From assembly GCF_022834715.1 (NCBI RefSeq), contig NZ_BQKC01000001.1, positions 62,001 through 126,000 of the forward strand: a stretch of 64,000 nt of DNA. Reading direction: 5' to 3'. This DNA comes from Granulimonas faecalis. GTDB taxonomy: Bacteria; Actinomycetota; Coriobacteriia; Coriobacteriales; Atopobiaceae. Made by a program: the position numbers and the translations under genes. Within the stretch, counting starts at the first letter, position 1, and each line of letters starts with the position of its first letter. Of this stretch, positions 20,067 through 29,058 are shown one piece after another. Under the pieces are notes generated by a model. It made no database searches, had not been told where the DNA came from, and saw nothing but the letters and a program-made list of their open reading frames with translations.

Positions 20067-20866
20067 TCCGTGCGCCGGTGCTTTGGCGCGGGTGGCACGT
20101 CGGGCGTGGTGTTCCACATGGCTGTGTCCATGGCGGGGTCGGGGCGTGTGGCCTTCTCGGGTGCGATGCGCGCGGTCAAGGCCGAGCTGTGGCGCGGGTT
20201 GGCGGGCTTGGGCAGGAAGAGCGGGGCCACGACGCGGGTGTAGAACGCCAGCCACACGAGCGAGACGCAGAAGCCGGCCACCACGTCGCTCGCGTAGTGG
20301 ACACCCAGGTAGATACGGGAGAAGCCCACCATGAAGATGACGGCGCCAAAGAACAGGCTCCAGAGCACGCGCATGGTGCGGTCGCGCTCGTAGCGCCAGA
20401 TCATCCACACCAAGAGCCCGAAGAACGCCATGGACACCATGGAGTGGCCGCTCGGGAAGCTGTAGCCCACCTCGGAGATGAGGCGGAAGCCGTCGGGGCG
20501 GGGCCGGTGCACGATGTACTTGAGCAGCTCGTTCAGGGCCACCACGAGCACGAGGTTGAGGGCGCAGCACCAGCCGGGGCGCCGCCCCGGGGCGAAGGCC
20601 GCCACGATGACCAGCATCACCAGCAGCGGGACCGGCGCGGCCAGGTTGGTGACGCTGGTCATGACGGGCGTGAGCCAGTCGGTGCGCATGTGGAGCACCA
20701 CGAGCCAGTAGGCCAGCTGGTCCATGCGCACGATGTCCGAGAAGAGCACTTCCTCCAGGATGGCGATGAGGACGATGAGGGCGAGGCACACCACGATGGT
20801 GCGCCAGTGGTTGCGGCACAGCCTGGCGAACCTGGCGGTCCACGGGGTGCGGTGGCTCTGGGGCAA
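20054..20866 (-). CDS. PAP2-family membrane phosphatase
   Basis: A 270-residue membrane protein with about six transmembrane segments and the three PAP2/acid-phosphatase motifs: KYIVHRPRPDG, YSFPSGHSMVS and SRIYLGVHYASDV. It probably dephosphorylates an isoprenoid or phospholipid at the outer membrane face. Upstream ATGs at 20986 and 20965 are rejected because the first lies against the trxA terminator. TTG at 20866 has AAGGAAGGAG 6 bases upstream and is preferred. The C-terminal tail is polar and basic. Confidence 0.85.
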   Translation of the reverse strand: MPQSHRTPWTARFARLCRNHWRTIVVCLALIVLIAILEEVLFSDIVRMDQLAYWLVVLHMRTDWLTPVMTSVTNLAAPVPLLVMLVIVAAFAPGRRPGWCCALNLVLVVALNELLKYIVHRPRPDGFRLISEVGYSFPSGHSMVSMAFFGLLVWMIWRYERDRTMRVLWSLFFGAVIFMVGFSRIYLGVHYASDVVAGFCVSLVWLAFYTRVVAPLFLPKPANPRHSSALTARIAPEKATRPDPAMDTAMWNTTPDVPPAPKHRRTERGR

Positions 20867-20987
20867 CGGTGGCTCCTTCCTTGCGTGCCGTTCCGGATCG
20901 TGGTGATTATGGCCCTGTGGCCCCCGGGTGGCCCCGGGGTTTCCCCTGTCTTTCAGAGATGTCATCTCCCACCGGTGCCGGGCCATG

Positions 20988-21017
20988 AAAAAGGCGCCCC
21001 GCCGCCGGCGGGGCGCC
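20988..21017 (-). terminator. Terminator of trxA
   Basis: Perfect 11-bp stem (20993-21003 with 21007-21017), three-base loop, followed on the minus strand by five Ts. Confidence 0.93.
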
Positions 21018-21040
21018 TCGGCCTCTATGGGGCGCGGGCC

Positions 21041-21361
21041 TTACAGGTACTTGGCGATCTCCTGGGCGAGGACGTCGCGGGGCTGGGCGCCCACCATGGT
21101 GTGCACCGGCTTGCCGTCCTTGAACAGGATGAGCGTGGGGATGGACATGACCTGGAAGCGCACGGCCAGGTCCTGGTTCTCCTCGACGTTCACCTTGCAA
21201 ACGTCCAGGACGTCGGCCATCTGGTCGGCGAGGTCCTCGACGATGGGGGAGAGCATGCGGCAGGGGCCGCACCAGCTGGCCCAGAAGTCCACGAGGACGG
21301 GCTTCTGGGCGTTGTTGATGGTCTCGTCGAAGTTCGCGGCGTTGAGCTCTTTGGCTGCCAT
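21041..21361 (-). CDS. trxA: Thioredoxin
   Basis: Small cytosolic dithiol-disulfide oxidoreductase of 106 residues, normal length. The active site is WCGPC (Trp30-Cys34), preceded by VDFWASW and followed by the cis-proline motif SIPTLILFKDG. ATG at 21361 follows GAGGAGGTTGTC. A longer in-frame reading exists upstream but has no similarity to thioredoxins. It is monocistronic, with its own terminator. Confidence 0.97.
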   Translation of the reverse strand: MAAKELNAANFDETINNAQKPVLVDFWASWCGPCRMLSPIVEDLADQMADVLDVCKVNVEENQDLAVRFQVMSIPTLILFKDGKPVHTMVGAQPRDVLAQEIAKYL

Positions 21362-21521
21362 GACAACCTCCTCGGTAAGGACGGGCCCCCGGGCCCGTCG
21401 CGCTGTGTTCTTGGGGTGTCTACCCCGTACCGCCCTCTTGCGATACCGTGGACGTGCCGGGGACGCCGGCCCATCTCCGGCTCTCCACGAATCGGCGGCC
21501 GGCACGGGGCGAGGAGGGGCC

Positions 21522-22076
21522 ATGGAAGACACCCGGGGCAAGGTTCGCTCCCAATACGGGGCCAAGGCGCGCGAGGAGCTCGCGGCCCTCGAGGCCGCCG
21601 GCGCTGTGTTGGCGGGCAACGCCTACTCGAGCGTCCTGCTCGTCAAGGGCGAACCCGGCCCGGCCGAGCGCTCCGGCGGACCGCTCCTGTCCGGCCCCGA
21701 CGGCACGGCGCTGAGGAGCGCCCTCGCGGCCCTGGGCTACGCCCCGGAGGACTGGTGCGCGGCGGCCGCGTGGGACCGCACGGGCGCCGCGGTGACGGCG
21801 GGGCTCATGAACCTCGTGGTCTCGACCCTCTCCCCGCTCACCGTGGTGGTGCTCGACGAGGCGGCATGTGCGGCGGTACGCGACGCCCTGGCCGCCGACC
21901 TCGTGGGCCTCGCCTCCATCGAGGAGGCCATGCTCAGCCCGGGTTGGCCGGTGCATACCCGGGGCATGCGCGTCATGGCCCTCGGCGGTTTCGAGGCCGC
22001 CCTCGACGACCCCGGCCGCAAGCGCGTCATGTGGGAGCGCCTCAAGCAGCTCCCCCCGCTCGACCAGCCGTTCTGA
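21522..22076 (+). CDS. Uracil-DNA-glycosylase-superfamily-like protein, degenerate
   Basis: A 184-residue protein. Its central part, LLVKGEPGPAERSGGPLLSG followed by PDGTALRSALAALGY, resembles motif 1 of family-4 uracil-DNA glycosylases (GEAPGxxE..GxPFxGxxGxLL). The four iron-sulfur cysteines of family 4 are absent, and the usual HP(S/G) motif near the C-terminus is not clear. I infer the same fold but doubt the same activity. ATG at 21522 has GAGGAGGGGC upstream. It is alone, between trxA and pgi. Confidence 0.5.
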   Translation: MEDTRGKVRSQYGAKAREELAALEAAGAVLAGNAYSSVLLVKGEPGPAERSGGPLLSGPDGTALRSALAALGYAPEDWCAAAAWDRTGAAVTAGLMNLVVSTLSPLTVVVLDEAACAAVRDALAADLVGLASIEEAMLSPGWPVHTRGMRVMALGGFEAALDDPGRKRVMWERLKQLPPLDQPF

Positions 22077-22210
22077 GGCCCGGCCCGAGGCCCGTGGCTT
22101 TGTAAAAAGCATATGAGTACCCACAGGCCGTCCGGCGCTCCACCTTTGGAGTAGGCTGAAGAAAATGATTGCGCGGGGGCCCTGCGACCCGCGAAGAGAA
22201 GGGAACAGCC

Positions 22211-23908
22211 ATGGCCTTGCCCAAGCCCGTCGACGTCACCGAGATCCCCGAGTGGGCCGCCCTCCAGGAACACTTCGACCGCCTCCAGGAGGAGGGCGTC
22301 TCCCTCAAGAGATGGTTCGCCGACGACCCCGGCCGCGTGGCGTCCATGACCTTCGATGTCGAGGACCTGCGGTTCGACCTCTCCAAGAACCTTGTGACCG
22401 GGGAGACCCTCGACCTCCTCGTCAAGCTCGGCCGCGCTGTCGACCTCGAGGGGCGCTTCCGCTCCATGGTCTGCGGCGAGCACATCAACACCACCGAGGA
22501 CCGTGCCGTGCTCCACACCGCCCTGCGCCGCCCCAAGGAGCAGTCCGGCTCCTTCGTGGTGGACGGCCAGGACGTCGTGGCCGACGTCCACGAGACCCTC
22601 GCCTCCATCTACGACTTCGCCGACAAGGTGCGCTCCGGTGCCTGGACCGGCGTCACCGGCCGCCCCATCGAGACCGTGGTGAACATCGGCATCGGCGGAT
22701 CCGACCTCGGCCCGGCCATGGCCTACGAGGCCCTCAAGGTCTATGCCGACGCCGGTCTCACCGCCCGTTTCGTGAGCAACATCGACCCCAACGACATGGC
22801 CGAGAAGACCCGCGGCCTCGACCCCGAGACCACGCTGTTCATCGTGGTCTCCAAGACCTTCACCACCCTCGAGACCATCACCAACGCCCGCGAGGCCCGC
22901 ACGTGGCTGCTCGAGGCCCTGCGCGACGCCGGCGCCATCGACGGCTCCGAGGACGCCGCCAAGGAGGCGGTGTCGCGCCACTTCGTGGCCGTCTCCACCA
23001 ACCTCGAGTTGGTGGAGGAGTTCGGCATCGACCCCAAGAACGCCTTCGGCTTCTGGAACTGGGTCGGCGGCCGCTACTCCGTTGACTCCGCCGTGGGCAC
23101 CGTCCTCGCCGTGGCGCTCGGCCCCGAGCGCTTCCAGGACTTCCTGGCCGGCATGCACGCCATGGACCACTACTTCGCCCACACGCCCCTCGAGGAGAAC
23201 GCCGTCGCGCTCATGGGCCTCATCAACGTGTGGTACGTGGACTTCTTCAAGAGCTACAGCCACGCCGTGCTGCCCTACAACCAGTACCTCTCCCGCTTCC
23301 CGGCCTACCTTCAGCAGCTCACCATGGAGTCCAACGGCAAGTCCGTGCGCTGGGACGGCACGCCTGTGGACTGCCACACCGGCGAGGTCTTCTGGGGCGA
23401 GCCCGGCACCAACGGCCAGCACGCCTTCTACCAGCTGCTGCACCAGGGCACCTCGATGATCCCGGCCGACTTCATCGCCTTCGTCAACACGCCCAACCCC
23501 ACCCGCGACGGAGAGCAGGACGTCCAGGAGCTCTTCCTCGGCAACTTCCTGGCCCAGACCAAGGCCCTGGCCTTCGGCAAGACGGCCGACGAGGTGCGCG
23601 CCGAGGGCACGCCCGAAGAGATCGTGCCCGCCCGCGTCTTCGAGGGCAACCGTCCCTCCACGTCCATCTTCGGCGTGGCCCTCACGCCCTTCTCCCTGGG
23701 CGAGCTCATCGCGCTCTATGAGCACATCACCTTCGTCGAGGGCACCGTCTGGGGCATCGACTCCTACGACCAGTGGGGCGTCGAGCTGGGCAAGCAGCTC
23801 GCCAAGCAGATCACCCCGGCCCTCTCGGAGTCCGATGCGGCCCTCGCCGAGCAGGACGCCTCCACCCGGAGCCTCATCGAGTTCTACCGCGAGAACCGCA
23901 CCTGGTAG
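22211..23908 (+). CDS. pgi: Glucose-6-phosphate isomerase
   Basis: Interconverts glucose 6-phosphate and fructose 6-phosphate in glycolysis; 565 residues. Conserved stretches include [45 protein letters not shown] and HQGTSMIP, covering the phosphate-binding loop and catalytic region. ATG at 22211 is preferred over 22169 because GAAGGG lies about 7 bases upstream and the family begins near this point. It ends at a strong terminator and looks monocistronic. Confidence 0.97.
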   Translation: MALPKPVDVTEIPEWAALQEHFDRLQEEGVSLKRWFADDPGRVASMTFDVEDLRFDLSKNLVTGETLDLLVKLGRAVDLEGRFRSMVCGEHINTTEDRAVLHTALRRPKEQSGSFVVDGQDVVADVHETLASIYDFADKVRSGAWTGVTGRPIETVVNIGIGGSDLGPAMAYEALKVYADAGLTARFVSNIDPNDMAEKTRGLDPETTLFIVVSKTFTTLETITNAREARTWLLEALRDAGAIDGSEDAAKEAVSRHFVAVSTNLELVEEFGIDPKNAFGFWNWVGGRYSVDSAVGTVLAVALGPERFQDFLAGMHAMDHYFAHTPLEENAVALMGLINVWYVDFFKSYSHAVLPYNQYLSRFPAYLQQLTMESNGKSVRWDGTPVDCHTGEVFWGEPGTNGQHAFYQLLHQGTSMIPADFIAFVNTPNPTRDGEQDVQELFLGNFLAQTKALAFGKTADEVRAEGTPEEIVPARVFEGNRPSTSIFGVALTPFSLGELIALYEHITFVEGTVWGIDSYDQWGVELGKQLAKQITPALSESDAALAEQDASTRSLIEFYRENRTW

Positions 23909-23938
23909 GGGCCTGCCCCGGGCACCGCAGCAACCTCG

Positions 23939-23974
23939 GGACCCCGCCGCACCTCCCTGCGGCGGGGTCCTTTT
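23939..23974 (+). terminator. Terminator of pgi
   Basis: Perfect 13-bp stem (23939-23951 with 23958-23970), six-base loop and TTTT. Confidence 0.95.
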
Positions 23975-24098
23975 GTGCAGGGGGCCGTGGGGCCGCGGTG
24001 GGAACCATCCCGCACCGGGCGGGTCGCCGGCCGTGGCGGGTAGAATGGGAGGAATCCGGGAGCGCCGGACCCGGCGCGCAGTCGACCAAGGAGGCCCC

Positions 24099-24701
24099 GT
24101 GGCACAGCTCATCGACATCCAGAAGGTGGTCGTCGGACCCAAAGACCTCACGGCCACGGTGCGCGTCGCCGAGGGCGCACCCCTCATGACGAGCGAGGAC
24201 GTCGAGGCCACGGCCCATGTCTACTGGCTCATGCCCCAGGTCGCGTCCCACGCCTGCCTCGGCGACGCCGCCCCCACCTTCCAGGACGTCATGGGCGACA
24301 CCGAGCTCGCCCACCTGCTCGAGCACGTGACGGTGGAGCTCCTCGCCCGCACGAACATGGCGGGCGACATCGCCTGCGGCCGCACCCGCGCCACGGACGA
24401 CGGGCGTACCTGGGAGGTCTCGTTCCCGTGCCCCGACGACGTGCTGGTGACCGGCGCCCTCTCGAGCGCCGCGTGGATCCTCCAGTGGGCCTTCGCGGGG
24501 GCCAACCCCGCCACCGAGCCCGATGTGGACGCCATCGTGGAGGGTCTGGCCCAGCTCGTGCAGGCCGCCTACGCCACGGCCGGCGACGGGGCGGGGCCCG
24601 CCGAGGACGCCGAGGGCGACCCCGAGCCCGAGGGTGAGCCCGCCGGGGGCGACGCCGTCCCAGACGCCGTGGCGGAGGAGGCCGAGGGGCCCCTCGCCTG
24701 A
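24099..24701 (+). CDS. Orphan CphA N-terminal-like domain protein
   Basis: A 200-residue protein starting at GTG 24099 with AAGGAGG 4 bases upstream. Residues about 55-120 (LAHLLEHVTVELLARTNMAG, then CGRTRATDDGRTWEVSF) resemble the N-terminal domain of cyanophycin synthetase and its relatives, where GHVVEHVALELQ is the signature. The ATP-grasp and Mur-ligase domains of those enzymes are absent, and the last 40 residues are an acidic low-complexity tail. So it is a stand-alone domain, perhaps a binding or regulatory protein. Similarity was judged by eye. Confidence 0.5.
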   Translation: MAQLIDIQKVVVGPKDLTATVRVAEGAPLMTSEDVEATAHVYWLMPQVASHACLGDAAPTFQDVMGDTELAHLLEHVTVELLARTNMAGDIACGRTRATDDGRTWEVSFPCPDDVLVTGALSSAAWILQWAFAGANPATEPDVDAIVEGLAQLVQAAYATAGDGAGPAEDAEGDPEPEGEPAGGDAVPDAVAEEAEGPLA

Positions 24702-24854
24702 CGTCCCGGCTGTTTATTGTCGGGGAAACGCGCGGCCCTGGCCGTCTTCCGGTAAACCGCGCCTAAACTGGGGTATAGCACCAACTCGAACACGGGCCTC
24801 TGTGCCCTCGAAGCAGCATTCGGAAGGCGCTCGGGCGCCAAAGGAGGAAGTGTC

Positions 24855-25280
24855 ATGAGCAACGCTAACGGTGGTCTCGGGTTCGTCTTCGGCGCGGTCA
24901 TCGGCGCCGGCATCGGTGCGGTGGCCGGCCTGCTTCTGGCCCCCCGTTCCGGCGAGGAGACCCGCGCCATGGCCGCGGACTCCATGAGCGACGTGTGGGA
25001 CAAGGCGGTCGACGCCTACGAGAAGGGCGCCAATCAGGTGGCCAGCAAGATCAACTCCGTGACCCCCACGGTCAACGCCAAGACCGACGAGCTCCGCGCC
25101 AAGGTGGACCTGGCCCGCGAGCGTGTTGACCAGCTCCGCTCCACCCTGTCCGACTCCGTGAACCAGGCCTCTGCCAACGTGCAGGACGCCATCAACACGG
25201 TGGCCAGCAAGGCCGACGACGCCGCCGAGAGGGCCGAGGCCGCTGCCGCCGACGTCAAGGTGGAGAACGTCGAGGCCTAA
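24855..25280 (+). CDS. YtxH-domain protein
   Basis: A 141-residue protein with one N-terminal glycine-rich hydrophobic segment (about 8-30: GFVFGAVIGAGIGAVAGLLL) followed by APRSGEETR, the hallmark of YtxH-type envelope-stress proteins. The rest is a long amphipathic, probably coiled-coil region rich in Ala, Asp and Lys. ATG at 24855 follows AAAGGAGGAAGTGTC. Its role is unknown; relatives are general-stress proteins. It ends at a strong terminator. Confidence 0.88.
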   Translation: MSNANGGLGFVFGAVIGAGIGAVAGLLLAPRSGEETRAMAADSMSDVWDKAVDAYEKGANQVASKINSVTPTVNAKTDELRAKVDLARERVDQLRSTLSDSVNQASANVQDAINTVASKADDAAERAEAAAADVKVENVEA

Positions 25281-25336
25281 GGACGCCCCAAGGGTGCCCG
25301 GCCCGAGGGTGCCGGGCGACCGGGCATGTCCGAGAC

Positions 25337-25370
25337 ACCCCGCCGGACCTGTGGGCCCGGCGGGGTTTTT
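25337..25370 (+). terminator. Terminator of the ytxH-like gene
   Basis: 10-bp stem (25337-25346 with 25357-25366) and a T-run of five. Confidence 0.93.
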
Positions 25371-25462
25371 CTTGCCGGAACGCCATGGTGGCAGTGTCGC
25401 GCATAGCGTCCGGCCGGGTTATGATGGCCCTAGTCGCAACGGCTCGAACGATGGGATTGTTG

Positions 25463-26470
25463 ATGCTAACCATGGAGCAGCTCGTGGGCCAGAAGGTGTT
25501 CGTGCCCCGCCCCGATGGCAGACGCACCAAGGCGGACGGCACCCCGGCTCCCCCCAAGCGCATCGGCAAGGTGCACAACCTCGTCTTCTCCCCGGAGGGC
25601 ACCTCCGTGGTGGGCCTCATGGTCAAGCGCCCCGACGTGGCCGGCATGGTCAAGCGCGACGACCTGTTCGTGGCGCTCGACGCCGTGGGCACGTTCGAGG
25701 GCGGCATGCTCGTGGACGAGGCCGGCACGGGCGACGGCGCCGCCGAGGTGCGGGGCCTGGACCTCGACCGCTGCATCATCTGGGGCGGCATGGACGTCGC
25801 CACCCGCTCGGGCCGCCAGCTCGGTTACGTGACCGATGTGCAGTTTGACTACGGCACCGGTGCGGTGGACACGGTCTACGTGACCGACGGCGCCGTGGCC
25901 GCCTCCATGGTGGGCTCGGTGCCGGTGCCGGGCGCCATGCTCGTGGGGTACTCCAAGGGCTTCATGGTGGTGGCCGACGAGGCCGCCGACCTCGCGCTCA
26001 CCGGCGGCCTGGCCGCCAAGGCGGGGGAGGGCCTCGCCCATGCCAGGATCGCCGGCAAGGAGGCCGCGAGCAAGGCCGGCGCCGCGGCGGGCAAGGCCGT
26101 AGACAAGGGCTCGTTCGCCCTCGGCCGCGCCCTGGGCTCGGCCAGGCGCTCCATCGCCGAGGCCATGGCCGACGACGGCTCCGACGACCCGCTTCCCAGC
26201 GCGGCCGCCGAGGCCGTGCGCGTGGAGGCCCCCGCCGAGCCCAAGGCCGTGCCCGGCGAGGCCGGCGAGCCGCCGCTCTACGCCCCTGCGGGCACGGGGG
26301 ACGCCCCCGAGGCCGCAGGGGCCGGCCCGGCCCCCAAGGAGGAGCCCGGATCCGGGTCCGCCGGGAACGACACCGCCGCCCGGGCCGCCAAGGCCGTGGG
26401 ACGCCAGCTCGGCAAGACCCAGGGGATGTTCAAGTCCTTTCTCAAGGAGTTCGAAGAGGCCAGCAAGTAG
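25463..26470 (+). CDS. PRC-barrel domain protein
   Basis: A 335-residue protein with two PRC-barrel-like segments. The first is near residues 1-90 (QLVGQKVF...RIGKVHNLVFSPEGTSVVGLMV). The second is near 105-165 (ATRSGRQLGYVTDVQFDYGTGAVDTVYV). The C-terminal half is low-complexity, Ala/Glu/Lys-rich and likely helical. No signal peptide or catalytic motif is seen. ATG 25463 is chosen (25472 is possible); neither has a strong ribosome-binding site. PRC-barrel proteins are adaptors in RNA processing or envelope functions. The next gene, a deacetylase, follows closely. Confidence 0.72.
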   Translation: MLTMEQLVGQKVFVPRPDGRRTKADGTPAPPKRIGKVHNLVFSPEGTSVVGLMVKRPDVAGMVKRDDLFVALDAVGTFEGGMLVDEAGTGDGAAEVRGLDLDRCIIWGGMDVATRSGRQLGYVTDVQFDYGTGAVDTVYVTDGAVAASMVGSVPVPGAMLVGYSKGFMVVADEAADLALTGGLAAKAGEGLAHARIAGKEAASKAGAAAGKAVDKGSFALGRALGSARRSIAEAMADDGSDDPLPSAAAEAVRVEAPAEPKAVPGEAGEPPLYAPAGTGDAPEAAGAGPAPKEEPGSGSAGNDTAARAAKAVGRQLGKTQGMFKSFLKEFEEASK

Positions 26471-26516
26471 CGGGCCTACGCCATAGACGTGGCGTGAGGC
26501 CACGGGATCGGAAACG

Positions 26517-28088
26517 GTGCGCACCATGAAGCACAGCAAAGACAACGACCGGCGCGTGGCGAGTCACATGGCCCGCAAGGCATCGCGTCGCAGCGACGCC
26601 CCCGCGCCTGCCCACGCCGCGTCGGCCGGGCAGGGGAAGGCCACCCACCCCGCCGGGGCCGCCGCCGGCAAGGCGCAGGCCGCCGCGGCCTCGGAGCCCG
26701 TCACCCGCCCCGCGGCCGAGAACCCCTACATCCCGCCCGCGGAGGCCTCCGCCGGCGCCCAGACCGGCTACCGCGCCCCTGAGCCCAACCCCGTGCTCTC
26801 GAGCGACGCCCCCATCGGCCACACCGACCTCGGCTTCAAGCCCGTGCGCGAGCAGCCCGGCTCGGGCCGCCGCCGCCTCGATCCCAAGAAGCGCAACCGC
26901 GCCATCCTCGTGATCGTGCTGGTGTTCGCGCTCATCGGCGCCATGGCGCTCGTCTCGTGGCTCAACCGCAGCGTCACGTTCAGCCTCAACGGGTCCGACG
27001 CCACCGTGAAGGTGGGCACCACCATCAAGCAGCTCATGGCCGACAAGGGCCTCTCCTACACCCCCGGCGACATGCTCAGCGTCAAGGGCGAGGTGCTCAA
27101 GCAGGGCGAGGGCAACCCCTTCTCGGCCAAGGTGGGCGACAGCGACCTTTCCGTGGACGACGCCCGCGCCTACCGCATCCAGGGCGGCGAGACCATCGAG
27201 CTGGGCGACGGCACCGACACCACCGAGCCCTACACCACCCAGGTGCAGGAGGAGCAGCCCAAGCTCGTCATGGACGGCACCTGGGGCGCCGTGAGCTACG
27301 TGAGCCAGTGGGGCCAGGTGGGCAAGGTGGAGATGCGCACCGGCTCCATCTCCGGCGAGACCGCCCAGGGCGACGTCATCCAGGAGGTCCAGAACTGCGT
27401 CATCACCGTCCGCAACGTGGAGCCCAAGGACGGCGAGAAGCTCGTGGCCCTCACCTTCGACGACGGCCCCTCCGAGTACACCCAGAAGTACCTGGACATC
27501 CTCAAGCAGTACGACGCCAAGGCCACCTTCTTCAACCTCGGCGAGAACATCGCCAACTACCCCGACCAGGCCAAGGCCATCGTCGACGCCGGCTGCCAGC
27601 TGGCCAGCCACACCCAGACGCACCAGCAGCTGCCCACCCTGGGCGCCGAGAAGCTCCAGTCCGAGCTCAAGGCCACGTTCGACGAGATCGAGAAGGCCAC
27701 GGGCGTCAAGACCACGGTCATCCGCCCGCCCTACGGCGACTTCAAGGAGCGCACCTGGCTGGAGAGCGGCGGGCTCATGAGCCTCTCGGTGCTCTGGAAC
27801 CAGGACTCCCTCGACTGGAAGCGGCCCGGCGCCTCCACCATCGTGGACAACTCGCTGGTCAACATCACGCCGGGGTCCATCATCCTCATGCACGACGGCG
27901 GCGGGAACCGCGACCAGGACGTGGAGGCCCTGCCCACCATCATCCAGCGCCTCCAGGCCGACGGCTACAAGCTCGTGACCGTCGACGAGCTCCTGGCCAG
28001 CGACCCCAACGTGCCCGAGGACATTGCCACCGGCGACGCCACGGTGCCCGAGGGCTGCGTGTGGCCCACCGAGCTCGGCGACGCCTAG
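26517..28088 (+). CDS. Membrane-anchored polysaccharide deacetylase (CE4/NodB)
   Basis: A 523-residue surface enzyme, probably de-N-acetylating peptidoglycan or another cell-wall glycan. A long polar N-terminal cytoplasmic region is followed by one membrane anchor (about 129-148). An extracellular linker and the NodB domain (about 305-490) come next. Catalytic motifs are LTFDDGPSEYT (metal-binding and base Asp), SHTQTH, RPPYGD and LMHDGGGNR. Start is GTG 26517 or ATG 26526; neither is decisive. The GntR/FCD gene begins 7 bases after its stop. Confidence 0.9.
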   Translation: MRTMKHSKDNDRRVASHMARKASRRSDAPAPAHAASAGQGKATHPAGAAAGKAQAAAASEPVTRPAAENPYIPPAEASAGAQTGYRAPEPNPVLSSDAPIGHTDLGFKPVREQPGSGRRRLDPKKRNRAILVIVLVFALIGAMALVSWLNRSVTFSLNGSDATVKVGTTIKQLMADKGLSYTPGDMLSVKGEVLKQGEGNPFSAKVGDSDLSVDDARAYRIQGGETIELGDGTDTTEPYTTQVQEEQPKLVMDGTWGAVSYVSQWGQVGKVEMRTGSISGETAQGDVIQEVQNCVITVRNVEPKDGEKLVALTFDDGPSEYTQKYLDILKQYDAKATFFNLGENIANYPDQAKAIVDAGCQLASHTQTHQQLPTLGAEKLQSELKATFDEIEKATGVKTTVIRPPYGDFKERTWLESGGLMSLSVLWNQDSLDWKRPGASTIVDNSLVNITPGSIILMHDGGGNRDQDVEALPTIIQRLQADGYKLVTVDELLASDPNVPEDIATGDATVPEGCVWPTELGDA

Positions 28089-28095
28089 GGGCCCC

Positions 28096-28827
28096 GTGGG
28101 TATCGCTCAGCGCATAGAGGCGAGCATCGACGCCGCCTCGTGCATGCACCTGCTCGACCGCGAGCCGCGGGAGCAGGCGGCCGACTGGTGCTACCGGGTG
28201 CTGCTCCACAACATCCAGATGCTGTACATGCCGCCGGGCTCCATCCTGCGGGAACCGGACCTCGCCGCGCGCATGGGGGTCTCCCGGACGCCGGTGCACG
28301 AGGCGGTCAAGCGGCTCGTCGAGGCGCACCTGGTCTTCGTGGCGCCCAAGCGGGCCACGTTCGTCTCCCTCATCGACATGGACGTCCACGCCCAGGGGCG
28401 CTTCGCCCGCACGGCGGTGGAACCCCTGCTCATCGCCAAGCTGCAGGGCCGGCTCACGCCTGGGCAGCATGCCGACTACGAGGCCAACATCGCCCGGCAG
28501 GCGGAGATGGCCCGCCTGGGCGCCAACCCGCGCGACGTGGTGACCGTGGACGACGAGTTCCACCACCTGCTCTACACCCACACCGGTAACGAGCTGGTGT
28601 GGGAGGCCAACCGCATGGTGTCGGCGCAGTTCGACCGTGTGCGCTACATGGGCCTGGTCCTGGGCTACGAGCACCTCATGGTGGGGGAGCACGACTTCCT
28701 CCTCGACATCCTCGAGACCGGCGACGTGCCCGTGGTGGATATCTACGACATGGTGGACGCCCATCTCAAGGGTTATCGCCGCTTCATCGACCGCCTGACG
28801 GCGGACCACCCCGACTACTTCGCCTAG
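28096..28827 (+). CDS. GntR-family regulator, FCD-type ligand domain
   Basis: A 243-residue transcription factor. The winged helix-turn-helix has PPGSILREPDLAARMGVSRTPVHEAVKRL (about 43-75), followed by an all-helical FCD domain. In that domain the metal/ligand residues are expected around DDEFHHLLYTHTGN. FCD members often sense sugar acids such as gluconate or galactonate. That fits the keto-deoxygluconate genes that start 0.2 kb downstream, so it is the best candidate regulator for them, though it is convergent with eda. GTG 28096 lies 7 bases after the deacetylase stop. Confidence 0.85.
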   Translation: MGIAQRIEASIDAASCMHLLDREPREQAADWCYRVLLHNIQMLYMPPGSILREPDLAARMGVSRTPVHEAVKRLVEAHLVFVAPKRATFVSLIDMDVHAQGRFARTAVEPLLIAKLQGRLTPGQHADYEANIARQAEMARLGANPRDVVTVDDEFHHLLYTHTGNELVWEANRMVSAQFDRVRYMGLVLGYEHLMVGEHDFLLDILETGDVPVVDIYDMVDAHLKGYRRFIDRLTADHPDYFA

Positions 28828-28844
28828 GGGCCTTCGTTTCCCGG

Positions 28845-28948
28845 GGCCGCGGCGCCCGCATCGGCGGAGGCAATTCGAACGGGGGTGTGTATCTGGCGAT
28901 ACACACCCCCGTTCTCAGATGCCTCCTTATGATGCGGGCGCCGCGGCC
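28845..28948 (+). ncRNA. Nested-hairpin element E2 (candidate structured RNA)
   Basis: Between the convergent gntR/FCD and eda genes. The outer 18-bp perfect stem is 28845-28862 with 28931-28948. The middle 7-bp stem GGAGGCA/TGCCTCC is 28866-28872 with 28920-28926. The inner 17-bp perfect stem is 28877-28893 with 28898-28914 around loop TGGC. The internal loop ATTC/TCAGA and the outer-stem segment CCCGCATC match element E1 at 10712-10812 when E1 is read on the minus strand. A base-pair swap in the inner stem preserves pairing (GAGCGG/CCGCTC in E1, GAACGG/CCGTTC here). No T-run follows. Confidence 0.58.
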
Positions 28949-29058
28949 TGAGCTGTGACCCCGTTGCTCCACCTGGGAGATGTCGAACCTTCGTCCCGTT
29001 GGTCGGACACCTCGGGTGTCACACGCCGCCGTGGCGCGTCGTTCCCGGCAGCGAGCGC

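Noticed and set aside
20867-20986. N-terminal extension of the PAP2 phosphatase to ATG 20986
   Set aside because: That start lies directly against the trxA terminator T-run; TTG 20866 has a strong ribosome-binding site.
21737-24211. Long antisense open frame across pgi
   Set aside because: Shadow of pgi; crosses the pgi terminator and promoter and has no ribosome-binding site.
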